64,000 bases of DNA from JALORV01 sp963702595 (GTDB lineage Bacteria > Pseudomonadota > Gammaproteobacteria > Burkholderiales > Burkholderiaceae_F). The translations under genes were made by a program, and so were the position numbers. The notes under the pieces are model-generated. The model was not told the DNA's origin and did not search any database. It saw only the letters and a list, made by a program, of their open reading frames with translations. Shown one piece after another: positions 27,653 through 38,533 of this stretch. The stretch lies in assembly GCA_963702595.1 (NCBI GenBank), contig CAVPDC010000022.1:1-64000 (forward strand). Reading direction: 5' to 3'. Position 1 is the first letter of the stretch. Each line of letters begins with the position of its first letter.

Positions 27653-28185
27653 GGCCTGCGCCCTGCGTGCGCCGCGATCGACAGCTGCTCGCCGATCGTG
27701 GCCGAGACGGTGTCGACCTCGTCGCGATGCGACGGGCCGTGGTGATGCTCACCGTGATAGGCGCCGCCTTCCGGATCGAACGGCGCATCGATGTGCTCGA
27801 CGTGCACGCCGAGTCCGCGCAGCATTGCCTCGAGCACCGGGTCGCGCTCGATCAGCGCATGGTCAGTCGCGAGCTGTGCGGGCACATGGCGATTGGCGAG
27901 GTGATAGACCGCGCGCAGCAGTGCCAGGGGATCGTCGGCCGTCACGCGGGTCACGGGTTCGGGGGCCGCCTCGATGCGCGCCAGCGCGCCGTCGTCGCCC
28001 GCGAGCAGCGCCCCATCGCGCAGCACGCTGCCGCGCGGCAGCAGGATCGCCACCGCCTGCCCGTCGACGCTCATCGTCGCGAGCCGGCTCTTCACGCGCT
28101 CGCTGTAGGCGAGTCGCAGCGTCACGGCGCGCTTCGCTTCCGGTGTGGAGAGCGGCTCATCGAGCAGCCGGGTCAGGTGGAGCAT
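27649..28185 (-). CDS. ureE: urease accessory nickel chaperone
   Basis: A 178-residue nickel metallochaperone, starting MLHLTRLLDEPLSTP. The N-terminal domain has LAYSERVKSRLATMSVDGQAV and LLPRGSVLRDGALL. The C-terminal domain has VYHLANRHVPAQL and the metal-site region ALIERDPVLEAMLRGLGVHV. It ends with a histidine-rich stretch (YHGEHHHGPSHRDE) able to bind extra nickel. It is intact and sits between ureC and ureF. Confidence 0.95.
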   Translation of the reverse strand: MLHLTRLLDEPLSTPEAKRAVTLRLAYSERVKSRLATMSVDGQAVAILLPRGSVLRDGALLAGDDGALARIEAAPEPVTRVTADDPLALLRAVYHLANRHVPAQLATDHALIERDPVLEAMLRGLGVHVEHIDAPFDPEGGAYHGEHHHGPSHRDEVDTVSATIGEQLSIAAHAGRRP

Positions 28186-28195
28186 GGGCCAGGTC

Positions 28196-29905
<1,710 letters not shown>

Positions 29906-29909
<4 letters not shown>

Positions 29910-30328
29910 TTGCGCCTCGACATCTTTGCAGGAGCTTTGGATCTAGCCCTCCCTCTCGAAGGGAGGGTTGGGCGGGAGCGGTTGACCTTCCCAACGGGTC
30001 GGCTCGTGTCGAGTCGACCCATGACCAGCCCATTGAAGCCGAACACCAGCCGATCCCCACTCAGCGCCACCAGCTCGACCTCGCGTTCCTGCCCGGGCTC
30101 GAAACGCACCGCCGTGCCGGCGGCAATGTTCAAGCGAAAGCCGCGCGCCGCAGGGCGATCGAAGCGCAGCGCCTCGTTGGTCTCGAAGAAGTGAAAGTGC
30201 GATCCCACCTGGATAGGTCGGTCGCCCGTGTTGGCGACGGTCACCCGCACGGTCTGGCGGCCTGCGTTCAGTTCGATCTCGCCGTCCGCGGCCAGCAGTT
30301 CGCCAGGGATCACTGCAGAACTCGTCAT
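29906..30328 (-). CDS. ureB: urease beta subunit with an extended C-terminus
   Basis: The start at 30328 (MTSSAVIPGELLAADGEIELN) overlaps the GNAT stop by 4 bases. The core, with TGDRPIQVGSHFHFFETNEALRFDR and GFRLNIAAGTAVRFEPG, matches UreB to about residue 112. The last 28 residues (from VGKVNRSRP to KMSRRK) are Arg/Ser/Pro-rich and are encoded across an inverted repeat at 29947-29967. UreB proteins often end near 100-110 residues, so the tail looks like an extension created by a repeat element. It overlaps ureC by 4 bases. Confidence 0.93.
29947..29967. repeat. short inverted repeat within the 3' end of ureB
   Basis: CCCTCCCT and AGGGAGGG face each other across a 5-base loop, followed by GTTGGGCGGGAGCGG. 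It resembles GC-rich hairpin repeats seen between genes in betaproteobacteria. Here it lies inside the coding extension of ureB, 38 bases before the ureC start on the coding strand. Confidence 0.6.
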
Positions 30329-30858
30329 GTCGTTCCCCGCGAAAAGAGGGTCTTGTAGTAAATCGCGTTGGCGCGCCACTCGCCTTGCGGGCCGCACGCA
30401 TAGTCGGGCAGTCCGCCGATACATGTATAGCCGAGCGCGCGATAGAACGTCTCGGCATCGGAGCGGGCCTCGGTGTCGAGGTGGAGCAGGCCGCGTCGCA
30501 AGTCGAGCGCAGCAGCCTCGAGCGCCTGCATCAGCGCGCGGCCCACGCCGCCGCGGCGTGCGCGCGAGTGCACCAGCAGCTTCTGAACTTCGGCCCGGTT
30601 CAATCCGTTCTTCTTCGTGGCGAGTTCGAGCTGCACACTGCCGACCAGCCCAGCGCCGTCCAGCGCGGTCCACAACAGTCGGCTGCCATCGGCGACCGAC
30701 GGCAGGAGACCGTCCCAGTAGCGGCCGGCTTCCTCGCGCGACAGTGGCAGCACGAAGCCGACCGAAGCGCCGTTTCCCACAGCGTCGAGCAGCAGGTCGA
30801 TCAGCGTTTCGCGCTGCGACAGCAGCGCGGTCGCGTCACGCCGTTTCACGCTCAGCAT
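30325..30858 (-). CDS. GNAT-family acetyltransferase inside the urease operon
   Basis: A 177-residue acetyltransferase. The CoA-binding motif is VQKLLVHSRARRGGVGRALMQAL (core RRGGVGRAL), and the C-terminal part LDTEARSDAETFYRALGYTCIGGLPDYA completes the fold. It lies between ureA and ureB, overlapping ureB by 4 bases, and starts 12 bases after ureA stops. GNAT genes at this position are seen in some betaproteobacterial urease operons. No role in urease maturation is proven. Confidence 0.88.
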   Translation of the reverse strand: MLSVKRRDATALLSQRETLIDLLLDAVGNGASVGFVLPLSREEAGRYWDGLLPSVADGSRLLWTALDGAGLVGSVQLELATKKNGLNRAEVQKLLVHSRARRGGVGRALMQALEAAALDLRRGLLHLDTEARSDAETFYRALGYTCIGGLPDYACGPQGEWRANAIYYKTLFSRGTT

Positions 30859-30870
30859 CGCGCGGCCCCC

Positions 30871-31173
30871 TCAGGCAATGGGCTGGTGCACCGTGACCAG
30901 CTTGGTGCCGTCGGGAAACGTCGCCTCGACCTGGATGTCCGGAATCATCTCCGACACGCCGTCCATGACGTCGGCGCGCGTCAGCAGCGTGGTGCCGAAG
31001 TGCATCAGGTCGGCAACCGTCCTGCCGTCGCGGGCGCCTTCGAGGATCGCGGCACTGATGTAGGCGACGGCTTCCGGATAGTTGAGCTTCAGCCCGCGTG
31101 CCTTGCGGCGCTCGGCCACCAGCCCGGCCGTGAAGATCAGGAGCTTGTCCTTCTCGCGTGGAGAGAGTTCCAT
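30871..31173 (-). CDS. ureA: urease gamma subunit
   Basis: A 100-residue structural subunit, the usual length. It reads MELSPREKDKLLIFTAGLVA, then RRKARGLKLNYPEAVAYISA, and ends FPDGTKLVTVHQPIA. It is intact, 15 bases after ureD. Confidence 0.96.
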   Translation of the reverse strand: MELSPREKDKLLIFTAGLVAERRKARGLKLNYPEAVAYISAAILEGARDGRTVADLMHFGTTLLTRADVMDGVSEMIPDIQVEATFPDGTKLVTVHQPIA

Positions 31174-31188
31174 CGCCGTTCCCTGTTG

Positions 31189-32019
31189 TCAGGTGGCCCA
31201 AAGCCGTGGAAGTTGCGCGGGCACACCGAAGACGCGCGGCCGCAGTGCGCTCCAGACCGAGGTGAGCGCCGTGCGCGCGGCCGCGGTTGTACTGGCAAGC
31301 GTGCGTGCAACCAGCAGCCGCGGAGCGAGTCGCGTCACAGGCGCGTTCGCGACCGCCGCGCCGAGCTCCGCGCGAAGTTCATTGATATCCAGCGCTTCGA
31401 GCTTAGCGCCCGCCGCCCACAGGCAGCCGAAGACATGCTGCCCGTCGAGCCCGATCGGTGAATCGAGCAGCGGGTCACCGCCAAGAATGCGGCTGCGCTC
31501 GTGCCAGACGAGGGCGTCGCCGATGCGCAGTCGTATCGATTGCGCATAGCGGCCCCGCTCGAAACGTTCGCCTGCCGCTCGCCGCCCCAGGGCGACGATG
31601 TCCCAGCCGATCATCGCTGCGTCTGCGTCGAGATCGATGTCGATGGCCGAGCGGACGTCGGCCTGATCGAAGACGATAGCTTCCTGCGGCAGCCACTCGA
31701 GTGCTCCGCTGACACTCAGCTGCACGCGCTGGGACGCCGATCGTCCGTTGGCCTTGTACCACTTGGTGGCGCCTGGGGTGGTCACCAGCGCATGCGCGCC
31801 GGAGTCGACGGTGGCTGTGACCTCCAGCGCGTCGCCGCCGGCAATGCCGCCAGGCGGATGAATGATGACCGCATGACAGATCGCATCGCCTTCAGGGTAG
31901 AGCGGCTTCTGCATGCGCAGCGGCCCCTGGTGGCGGTTCGTGTTTAGCGTGCGGCCGTCGCGCCGATGGAATCGCAGCGCAAGTGTCGCCTGCCAGGAAG
32001 AATCTCGTCCGTCGAACAT
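31189..32019 (-). CDS. ureD: urease accessory protein
   Basis: A 276-residue scaffold that binds apo-urease and UreF. Family motifs include RTLNTNRHQGPLRMQKPLYPEG, HAVIIHPPGGIAGGDALEVT and TPGATKWYKANGRSASQ. The middle has LGRRAAGERFERGRYAQSIRL. It is the first ure gene and lies 24 bases after urtE, so transporter and enzyme form one transcription unit. Confidence 0.94.
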   Translation of the reverse strand: MFDGRDSSWQATLALRFHRRDGRTLNTNRHQGPLRMQKPLYPEGDAICHAVIIHPPGGIAGGDALEVTATVDSGAHALVTTPGATKWYKANGRSASQRVQLSVSGALEWLPQEAIVFDQADVRSAIDIDLDADAAMIGWDIVALGRRAAGERFERGRYAQSIRLRIGDALVWHERSRILGGDPLLDSPIGLDGQHVFGCLWAAGAKLEALDINELRAELGAAVANAPVTRLAPRLLVARTLASTTAAARTALTSVWSALRPRVFGVPAQLPRLWAT

Positions 32020-32043
32020 GGTGACCGTGTGCGCCGGCGGCGT

Positions 32044-32742
32044 TCAGATCGCCAGCAATCCGACGACATTCTCCTCTTTCATCCGATGGCCGCTGCCGCG
32101 GTGCGTGATCTGACCGCGCGACATGACGGCATACGCATCTGCCAGCGACTCCGCGAAGTCGTAGTACTGCTCGACCAGCAGCACCGCCATCTTCTTCTCC
32201 GTCACCAGCTTGCGGATTACGGCGCCGATCTCCTTGATGATCGACGGCTGGATGCCCTCGGTCGGCTCGTCGAGGATCAGCAGCTTGGGGTCGGCCGCCA
32301 GTGCCCGCCCGATCGCGAGCTGCTGCTGTTGCCCGCCCGAGAGATCGCCGCCACGCCGCTTCAGCATCTGCTTCAGCACCGGGAACAACTCGAAGATGTG
32401 CTCGGGCACGCGCCGCGCAGCGGCACCCGACAGCGGGGCGAGACCCATCATCAGGTTCTCCTCGACGGTGAGCCGGTTGAAGATCTCGCGGCCCTGCGGC
32501 ACGTAGCCGATACCGGCACGCACGCGCTGATAGGGCGGCAGGCGCAGAAGATCCTGCCCGTCGAAGCGCAGCGAACCGCCGCGGGCGGCGACCAACCCCA
32601 TGATCGTCTTCAGCAGCGTCGTCTTGCCGACGCCGTTGCGACCGAGCAGGACCGTGCATGCCGCGGCGCGCACTTCGAGCGACACGTCGCGCAGGATGTG
32701 GCTGCCGCCGTAGTACTGGTTGATGGAGTCGATGGTCAGCAT
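32044..32742 (-). CDS. urtE: urea ABC transporter ATP-binding protein
   Basis: A 232-residue ATPase of the branched-chain amino acid/urea transporter type. Walker A is GRNGVGKTTLLKTI, signature LSGGQQQQLAIGRAL, and Walker B LLILDEPTEGIQPS. The LivF-like end GSGHRMKEENVVGLLAI is typical of UrtE. The gene is intact. It is separated from urtD by 627 bases holding a repeat element, an unusual break in a normally tight operon. Confidence 0.94.
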   Translation of the reverse strand: MLTIDSINQYYGGSHILRDVSLEVRAAACTVLLGRNGVGKTTLLKTIMGLVAARGGSLRFDGQDLLRLPPYQRVRAGIGYVPQGREIFNRLTVEENLMMGLAPLSGAAARRVPEHIFELFPVLKQMLKRRGGDLSGGQQQQLAIGRALAADPKLLILDEPTEGIQPSIIKEIGAVIRKLVTEKKMAVLLVEQYYDFAESLADAYAVMSRGQITHRGSGHRMKEENVVGLLAI

Positions 32743-33369
32743 GAGCGGTCAATCGCACGCCGTGCGGCAATCCGATTCAGTGCCGCTGCGCGACCGGCGT
32801 AGTCTTTCTTGCTCGACCGACCGCTCACGGCGCGGGGCCGGTTACTTTCTTTGCTTCGCCAAAGAAAGTAACCAAAGAAAGGCGACCGCGCGAGGCCGGC
32901 CTGCGCTGACGCTCCGACTGCCCTTGCGCTGCAGAGCGTCAGCGGGCCGTGCGCGAAACTTGCTCCCTCCGGTCGCTCAGACAGCGCGCCCGGCACTGCC
33001 CCGCTGCCGCCCCGCACCGCCGCGGCGTCCTCGAGCGGACTCACCCCGTCCCTGCACCAGCGCTGCCAAAGGCGCCGCAGTGCCTGCCTTCGAAGGCGCC
33101 GCGCAGCGCAGGGTGCGCGGGGGATCTTGAGGGCCTGCCTGTCTGAGCGCCCGAACGGGCGCGAGTTTGCAGGCCCGCCCGCGGACCCGAGCAGCACAGG
33201 GCACACCGCAGGGGCGCCTTCGTAGGCGCGGCTTTCTTTGCCTACTTTCTTTGTCAAGACAAAGAAAGTAGGGGGCTGCGCGGCCCTGAAGCGCAGCGTT
33301 TGAGTAGCACGACGCAGCCGAACAGGCAGTGCCGCGATCCTTGCGGCGCACGCAGTGTCAATGACACGC
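32743..33369. other. long intergenic spacer between urtE and urtD
   Basis: A 627-base spacer in an otherwise compact operon. Short ORFs on both strands have biased Arg/Ala composition, match no protein family and are probably not genes. The middle is a repeat element bounded by two strong hairpins (separate entry). The outer parts, 32743-32839 and 33273-33369, hold no recognisable signal. Confidence 0.6.
32840..33272. repeat. hairpin-bounded intergenic repeat element
   Basis: The left end is a perfect 14-bp stem (GGTTACTTTCTTTG, loop CTTCGC, complement at 32860-32873). It is followed by a further AAAGAAAGG. The right end is a 15-bp stem (CCTACTTTCTTTGTC, loop AA, complement at 33258-33272) with the same CTTTCTTTG core. 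About 370 bases of GC-rich sequence with many small inverted repeats lie between. Elements with 'ACTTTCTTTGCTTCGCCAAAG' ends recur between genes in Burkholderiales and Xanthomonadales; this is from memory of such genomes. No transposase ORF is inside, so it would be non-autonomous. Confidence 0.7.
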
Positions 33370-34197
33370 TTAGCGCCCAAGGTACACCTCGATCACCCGT
33401 TCATCGTTCTGCACGACGTTCATCGGCCCTTCGGCCAGCACGCTGCCTTCATGCAGCACCGTCACCTTGCGCGCGATGCGATTGACGAAATCCATGTCGT
33501 GCTCAACGACCATGATCGAGTGGCTGCCTTCGAGTTCGAGGATCAACTCGGCCGTGCGGTCGGTCTCGGCATCGGTCATACCGGCGACCGGCTCGTCGAG
33601 CAGGATGAGTTCGGGCTCCTGCACCAGCAACATGCCGATCTCGAGCCACTGCTTCTGTCCATGCGACAGCGCCCCCGCGCGACGCTGCTCGCTGCCTTCC
33701 AGGCGGATCGTCTTCAAGGTGCGAGCGATCAGCTCCTGCTGCGCCGCTGTCAGCGTTGCGAGCAGCGTGGGCTTGACGCGCTTGTCGGTCTTCATCGCCA
33801 GTTCGAGGTTCTCGAACACGGTGTGGTTTTCAAATACTGTCGGCTTCTGGAACTTGCGGCCGATGCCGAGCCGGGCGATCTCGGTCTCGGGCAGGCGGGC
33901 GAGGTCGAAGGTCTGGCCGAAGAACGCGGTCCCGGCGTCGGGACGCGTCTTGCCGGTGATGACATCCATCATCGTCGTCTTGCCCGCGCCGTTGGGACCG
34001 ATGACACAACGCAATTCGCCGCGCTCGATCGTGAGCGACAGCCCGTTCAGCGCCTTGAAGCCGTCGAAGCTGACCGTGATGTCCTCGAGATACAGGATGG
34101 GGCCATGCGAGGTATCGACGAGGTCGGGCTCCAGCACGTGACCGTATCCGGCCACGTCGCCGCCGCCGGACAGCGCGTGCACGGTGGACTCGCTCAC
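33370..34197 (-). CDS. urtD: urea ABC transporter ATP-binding protein
   Basis: A 275-residue ATPase. An N-terminal extension (about 35 residues) precedes ILYLEDITVSFDGFKALNGL. Walker A is GPNGAGKTTMMDVITGK, signature SHGQKQWLEIGMLL, Walker B LILLDEPVAGMTDAET. The 'SHGQKQWLEIGMLL' and 'GKTRPD' forms are characteristic of UrtD. It overlaps urtC by 4 bases. The gene is intact. Confidence 0.94.
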   Translation of the reverse strand: MSESTVHALSGGGDVAGYGHVLEPDLVDTSHGPILYLEDITVSFDGFKALNGLSLTIERGELRCVIGPNGAGKTTMMDVITGKTRPDAGTAFFGQTFDLARLPETEIARLGIGRKFQKPTVFENHTVFENLELAMKTDKRVKPTLLATLTAAQQELIARTLKTIRLEGSEQRRAGALSHGQKQWLEIGMLLVQEPELILLDEPVAGMTDAETDRTAELILELEGSHSIMVVEHDMDFVNRIARKVTVLHEGSVLAEGPMNVVQNDERVIEVYLGR

Positions 34198-35321
34198 GTG
34201 CGCGCCTCCAGCGCCTCAGCGTCCGGAGGCGCGCCGGATGCCGGACTCCGGCGCAGCCGCAGCGATCCGGCGAGTCCCATCAGTCCACGCGGCAGCAGCA
34301 GCGTCACTAGCACAAACAGCAGCCCGAGGAAATAGAGCCACAGTTCCGGGTACGCCACGGTGAACCAGGTCTTGGCCCCGTTGACCGCGAAGGCGCCGAG
34401 GATTGGACCAAAGAGCGTTCCGCGTCCGCCGACGGCGGCCCAGATCGCGATCTCGATCGAGTTGGCCGGACTCATCTCGCTCGGATTGATGATGCCGACC
34501 TGCGGAACGTAGAGCGCGCCGGCGACGCCGCTCATCACGGCCGCCACGGTCCAGATGAAGAGCTTGAAGTACAGCGTCCGGTAGCCGAGAAACATCAGGC
34601 GCGACTCCTGGTCGCGGATCGCCGTGAGTACGCGGCCGAACTTGCTCGCGACGATCCAGCGCGCCAGCAGCAGGGATCCCAGCAGCACCAGGCCCGAGAG
34701 CACGTAGAGCGCCGTGCGCGTCTCGGGCGCGGTGATCGGAAATCCGAGGATGCGTTTGAAGTCGGTGAAACCGTTGTTGCCGCCGAAGCCCATGTCGTTG
34801 CGGAAGAACGCGAGCATCGCGGCATAGGTCAGTGCCTGCGTGATGATCGAGAAGTACACGCCCTTGATGCGCGAGCGGAACGCGAAGAAGCCGAAGACGA
34901 ACGCGATCAGGCCTGGCGCGGCGACGACGAGCAGCATCGTCCAGGCAAAGGAATCGCTGAGCGCCCAGTACCAGGGCAACTCCTTCCAGTCGAGGAAGAC
35001 CATGAAGTCGGGCAGGTCGCTCTGGTACACGCCCTCGCGGCCGATCTGCCGCATCAGGTACATGCCGAACGCGTAGCCGCCCAGCGCGAAGAACAGCCCC
35101 TGGCCGAGCGACAGGATGCCGGTGTAGCCCCAGATCAGGTCCATCGCCAGCGCCACCACCGCGTAACACATGAACTTTCCGAGCAGCGTGATCCAGAAGC
35201 TCGATACATGCAGCGGACTCGATTCCGGGACCGCGAGGTGCAAGACCGGAATGACGACGAGCAACACCGCGGTCACCGCGAATATGGCCGTCCACACACG
35301 CAGCGGAAACAGGCGCGTCAT
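34194..35321 (-). CDS. urtC: urea ABC transporter permease
   Basis: A 375-residue LivM-type permease with about ten membrane helices. Motifs include MDLIWGYTGILSLGQGLFFALGGYAFGMYL and FRNDMGFGGNNGFTDFKRILGF, the latter typical of UrtC. It also has IWAAVGGRGTLFGPILGAFAVN. The start at 35321 lies 226 bases from urtB because a second repeat element separates them. Confidence 0.94.
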   Translation of the reverse strand: MTRLFPLRVWTAIFAVTAVLLVVIPVLHLAVPESSPLHVSSFWITLLGKFMCYAVVALAMDLIWGYTGILSLGQGLFFALGGYAFGMYLMRQIGREGVYQSDLPDFMVFLDWKELPWYWALSDSFAWTMLLVVAAPGLIAFVFGFFAFRSRIKGVYFSIITQALTYAAMLAFFRNDMGFGGNNGFTDFKRILGFPITAPETRTALYVLSGLVLLGSLLLARWIVASKFGRVLTAIRDQESRLMFLGYRTLYFKLFIWTVAAVMSGVAGALYVPQVGIINPSEMSPANSIEIAIWAAVGGRGTLFGPILGAFAVNGAKTWFTVAYPELWLYFLGLLFVLVTLLLPRGLMGLAGSLRLRRSPASGAPPDAEALEART

Positions 35322-35409
35322 GCTGGCCTAGATCGGTCTTGGCGCGCGCGGAGCGCGCAGTGGAACGTCGTATCGCAACGCTGTTCAAGTCCTACCTGGC
35401 TAGGGGAGC

Positions 35410-35490
35410 ACGAGGGGGCCAATGCTTCGCATTGGCCCTTGGCCGTTGGGAGATTCCCCGGCTGCGTCGGGGCCCCTGCAGCCCCCTCGT
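35410..35490. repeat. nested inverted-repeat element between urtB and urtC
   Basis: The outer arms ACGAGGGGGC (35410-35419) and GCCCCCTCGT (35481-35490) are perfect complements. Inside are a 9-bp hairpin (GGCCAATGC, loop TTC, 35417-35437) and a smaller one (CCCCG ... CGGGG, 35456-35472). It fits a small non-autonomous repeat or a structured RNA element. It lies in a 226-base gap within the urt operon. Confidence 0.65.
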
Positions 35491-35547
35491 TGTTTGTGAG
35501 TCCCTGGGGCTTGAATCGAGTGAGCGAGTCGAGTTTCACCGTCAGTC

Positions 35548-37161
35548 CTATGCCTCGGCACTCCGCCCCTTCAGCGCGAACAACCCCTGGGGACGCTTCT
35601 GTATGAAAAGAATGATGAACACCAGCACCATGATCTTCGCCAGCACCGCGCCTGACCACGGTTCGAGGAATTTGGCGATCGAGCCGAGGCCGAAGGCCGC
35701 GATCACGGTGCCAGCGAGCTGGCCGACGCCGCCAAGCACGACGACCATGAAGCTGTCGACGATGTAGCTCTGCCCGAGATCGGGACCGACATTGCCGATC
35801 TGCGACAGCGCCACGCCACCCAGACCTGCGACACCGGAACCGAGCCCGAAGGTCAGCATATCCACGCGATTCGTCGGCACGCCGGTGCAGCTCGCCATCG
35901 CGCGGTTCTGCGTCACGCCGCGCACGAAGAGCCCCATGCGCGTGCGGTTGATGGCAAGCCAAACGGCCGCCAACACGGCGAGCGAAAACAGCACGATGAC
36001 GATTCGATTGAACGGCAGCACATAGCCACCGCCGAGCACGATGCCGCCGGACAGCCAGCTTGGGTTCTCGACCTCGACGTTCTGCGCGCCGAAGATCATG
36101 CGACTGGCCTGGATCAGCAGCAGGCTGACGCCCCAGGTGGTCAGCAGCGTCTCGAGCGGCCGGCCGTATAGCCAGCGCAGCACGCCGCGCTCGAGCGCCA
36201 TGCCGATGATGGCTGTCACCGCGAACGCGACCGGCAGCGCCGCCACGACGTACCAGTCGAACGCGCCGGGAAAGTGCGTGCGGAACAGGCCTTGCACGAC
36301 GTAGGTCGCGTAGGCGCCGATCATCAGGAACTCGCCGTGGGCCATGTTGATGATGCCCATCAGGCCGTAAGTGATCGCGAGTCCCAGCGCAGCCAGCAAC
36401 AGGATCGAGCCGAGGCTCACGCCGGAAAAGAGCGCGAGCCCGATCTCGGTCGTGCGCAGGCGCGCGTTGATTTCGGCAAGCGAGGCCTGGGCGGCGGCGC
36501 GCACCTTCTCGTCGGGCTCGTTGTAGCTGCCGTCGTTCTGCTTCGTCAGCATCGTCGACAGCAACTGGCGCACCTGCGGATCGCTGCTCGCCGCGAGCGC
36601 GCGTGCCGCCCGGGTACGCAGCTCGGGCTCGCTGCTTTTGAGGGCCAGCGAGGCGCCAGCGAGCGCCAGGATGGACTTGATCTCCGGATCGGCTTCCTTC
36701 GCCATCGCGCGCTCGACGATGGGCAAGGCGTCTTCGTTGTCGGAGCCCTGCAGTTCCTTGGCTGCGGCAAGTCGTTCGGCGCGGTCACTGCTGCCCAGGC
36801 GCAGCGCGGCCAGCGCGGCGCCAACTTCGCCACGAATGCGGTTGTTGATGACGATCGTCTCGAGGTTCGCGGGAGCCGTCCCTGCCGGCTGGCCCGTCGC
36901 GGCATCCGCCAGCTTGCCATCGGCTGCAATGACGGCGCGCTTGCCGCCGTCGATCAGTGCAAGGGCATCACCGTCGAGCGCCCGGAGGATCTCGACGACA
37001 CGCGGATCCTCGGTCGCAACGAGCTTGCGAATTGCCTCGACGCGTGCATCCGACTCCTCGGCGCCAAGCTGGGCCACGAGGGACGGATCGAGCGCCGCCC
37101 ATGCCGGTGCCGCGATGAGCGCCAGCACGCAGGCGAGCGCGCGCAGGAGTTGAAGCAGCAT
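35548..37161 (-). CDS. urtB: urea ABC transporter permease with long periplasmic N-terminal domain
   Basis: A 537-residue LivH-type permease. The signal sequence LLRALACVLALIAAPAWAALD is followed by a helical, HEAT-like periplasmic domain (about residues 25-230). Then come eight or so membrane helices with GIINMAHGEFLMIGAYATYV and NRTRMGLFVRGVTQNRAMASCTG. It ends AKIMVLVFIILFIQKRPQGLF. The N-terminal domain is usual for UrtB and absent from LivH. It lies 70 bases after urtA and is intact. Confidence 0.94.
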   Translation of the reverse strand: MLLQLLRALACVLALIAAPAWAALDPSLVAQLGAEESDARVEAIRKLVATEDPRVVEILRALDGDALALIDGGKRAVIAADGKLADAATGQPAGTAPANLETIVINNRIRGEVGAALAALRLGSSDRAERLAAAKELQGSDNEDALPIVERAMAKEADPEIKSILALAGASLALKSSEPELRTRAARALAASSDPQVRQLLSTMLTKQNDGSYNEPDEKVRAAAQASLAEINARLRTTEIGLALFSGVSLGSILLLAALGLAITYGLMGIINMAHGEFLMIGAYATYVVQGLFRTHFPGAFDWYVVAALPVAFAVTAIIGMALERGVLRWLYGRPLETLLTTWGVSLLLIQASRMIFGAQNVEVENPSWLSGGIVLGGGYVLPFNRIVIVLFSLAVLAAVWLAINRTRMGLFVRGVTQNRAMASCTGVPTNRVDMLTFGLGSGVAGLGGVALSQIGNVGPDLGQSYIVDSFMVVVLGGVGQLAGTVIAAFGLGSIAKFLEPWSGAVLAKIMVLVFIILFIQKRPQGLFALKGRSAEA

Positions 37162-37231
37162 GGGAGGTCGCGGAGAGGCGCGCAGATCACCGCCGTTCCA
37201 GGGTTCGGTGAACTGCGCGCCGGCCGCTTTC

Positions 37232-38489
37232 TCAGACGGGAGAGTTGGGCTTCTTCTCGTTGCCGGGGATGAACGGGCTCCAGGGCTGAGCGCGCACCGG
37301 ACCCTTGCTCTTCCACACCACGTTGAACTGGCCGTCGGCGCGGATCTCGCCGATGAATACCGGCTTCCACAGATGGTGATTGGTGTCGTCCATCTTGATC
37401 GTGTAGCCGCTCGGCGCCGAGAACTGCTGGCCTGCGACCGCCGGGATCACCTTGTCGACCTCGACTGACTTCGCCTTCTCGACCGCCTGCTTCCACATGT
37501 GGATGCCGACGTAGGTCGCTTCCATCGGGTCGTTGGTGACGACCTTGTCGGCGTTGGGCATCTTCTGCTTCACGGCCCAGTCCTTGTACATCTTGATGAA
37601 GGCGTCGTTCCGAGGATTCTTCAGCGACATGAAGTAGTTCCACGCCGCGAGGTGACCCAACCAGTGGCTTGGTGTCGACGCCGCGAAGCTCTTCCTCGCC
37701 GACCGAGAACGCCACCACCGGCACGTCCTTGGCCTTCAGTCCGGCGTTGCCCAATTCCTTGTAGAACGGGACGTTCGAGTCGCCGTTGATGGTGGAGATG
37801 ACGCAGGTCTTGCCGCCCGAGGCGAACTTCTTGATGTTCGCGACGATCGTCTGGTAGTCGCTGTGGCCGAACGGCGTGTAGACCTCCTCGATATCCTTCT
37901 CGGCCACGCCCTTGCTCTTGAGGAACGAGCGCAGGATCTTGTTGGTCGTGCGCGGATAGACGTAGTCGGTGCCGAGCAGGAAGAAGCGCTTGGCGGCGCC
38001 GCCCTCCTTGCTCATAAGGTATTCGGTGGCGGGGATCGCCTGCTGGTTCGGCGCGGCACCGGTGTAGAACACGTTGCGTTCCAGCTCTTCGCCCTCATAC
38101 TGCACCGGGTAGAACAGCAAACCGTTGAGTTCCTTGAAAACCGGCAGCACCGACTTGCGCGACACCGACGTCCAGCAACCGAACACCACCGAGACCTTGT
38201 CCTGCGTCAGCAGCTGGCGCGCCTTCTCGGCGAAGAGCGGCCAGTTGGAAGCCGGATCGACGACGACCGGCTCGAGCATGCGGCCCATGACGCCGCCCTT
38301 GGCGTTAATGTCGGCGATGGTCATCAACGCCGTTTCCTTCAACGCCGTCTCGGAGATTGCCATCGTTCCGGACAGCGAGTGCAGGATGCCCACCTTGATC
38401 GGTGTCTTGTCCTGGCCGAACGCGGTCGAAATCGAACTACAGCTGAGGGCGGCAACGCCCCCGGCCTGGATGAATTGTCTGCGGTCCAT
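37232..38489 (-). CDS. urtA: urea-binding periplasmic protein, one frameshift
   Basis: The substrate-binding subunit. Start at 38489 follows AGGAGAGAGG. The N-terminus MDRRQFIQAGGVAALSCSSIS looks like a signal (short Arg motif). The first frame carries IKVGILHSLSGTMAISETAL, FGCWTSVSRKSVLPVFKELN, FYPVQYEGEE and GTDYVYPRTTNKI, all UrtA signatures. A one-base shift near 37659 (extra G) leads to HLAAWNYFMSLKNPRNDAFI and ends PWSPFIPGNEKKPNSPV. Total about 419 residues, as usual. Sequence error is more likely than inactivation, since the rest of the operon is intact. Confidence 0.94.
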
Positions 38490-38533
38490 TCCTCTCTCCT
38501 GTAGCAGCGCACATTCGCCGCCCTGCAGTGCAA

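Noticed and set aside
32720..33380. Several 60-210-codon ORFs on both strands inside the urtD-urtE spacer
   Set aside because: They are made of the repeat element, with Arg/Ala-biased composition and hairpin ends translated as charged peptides; not credible proteins.
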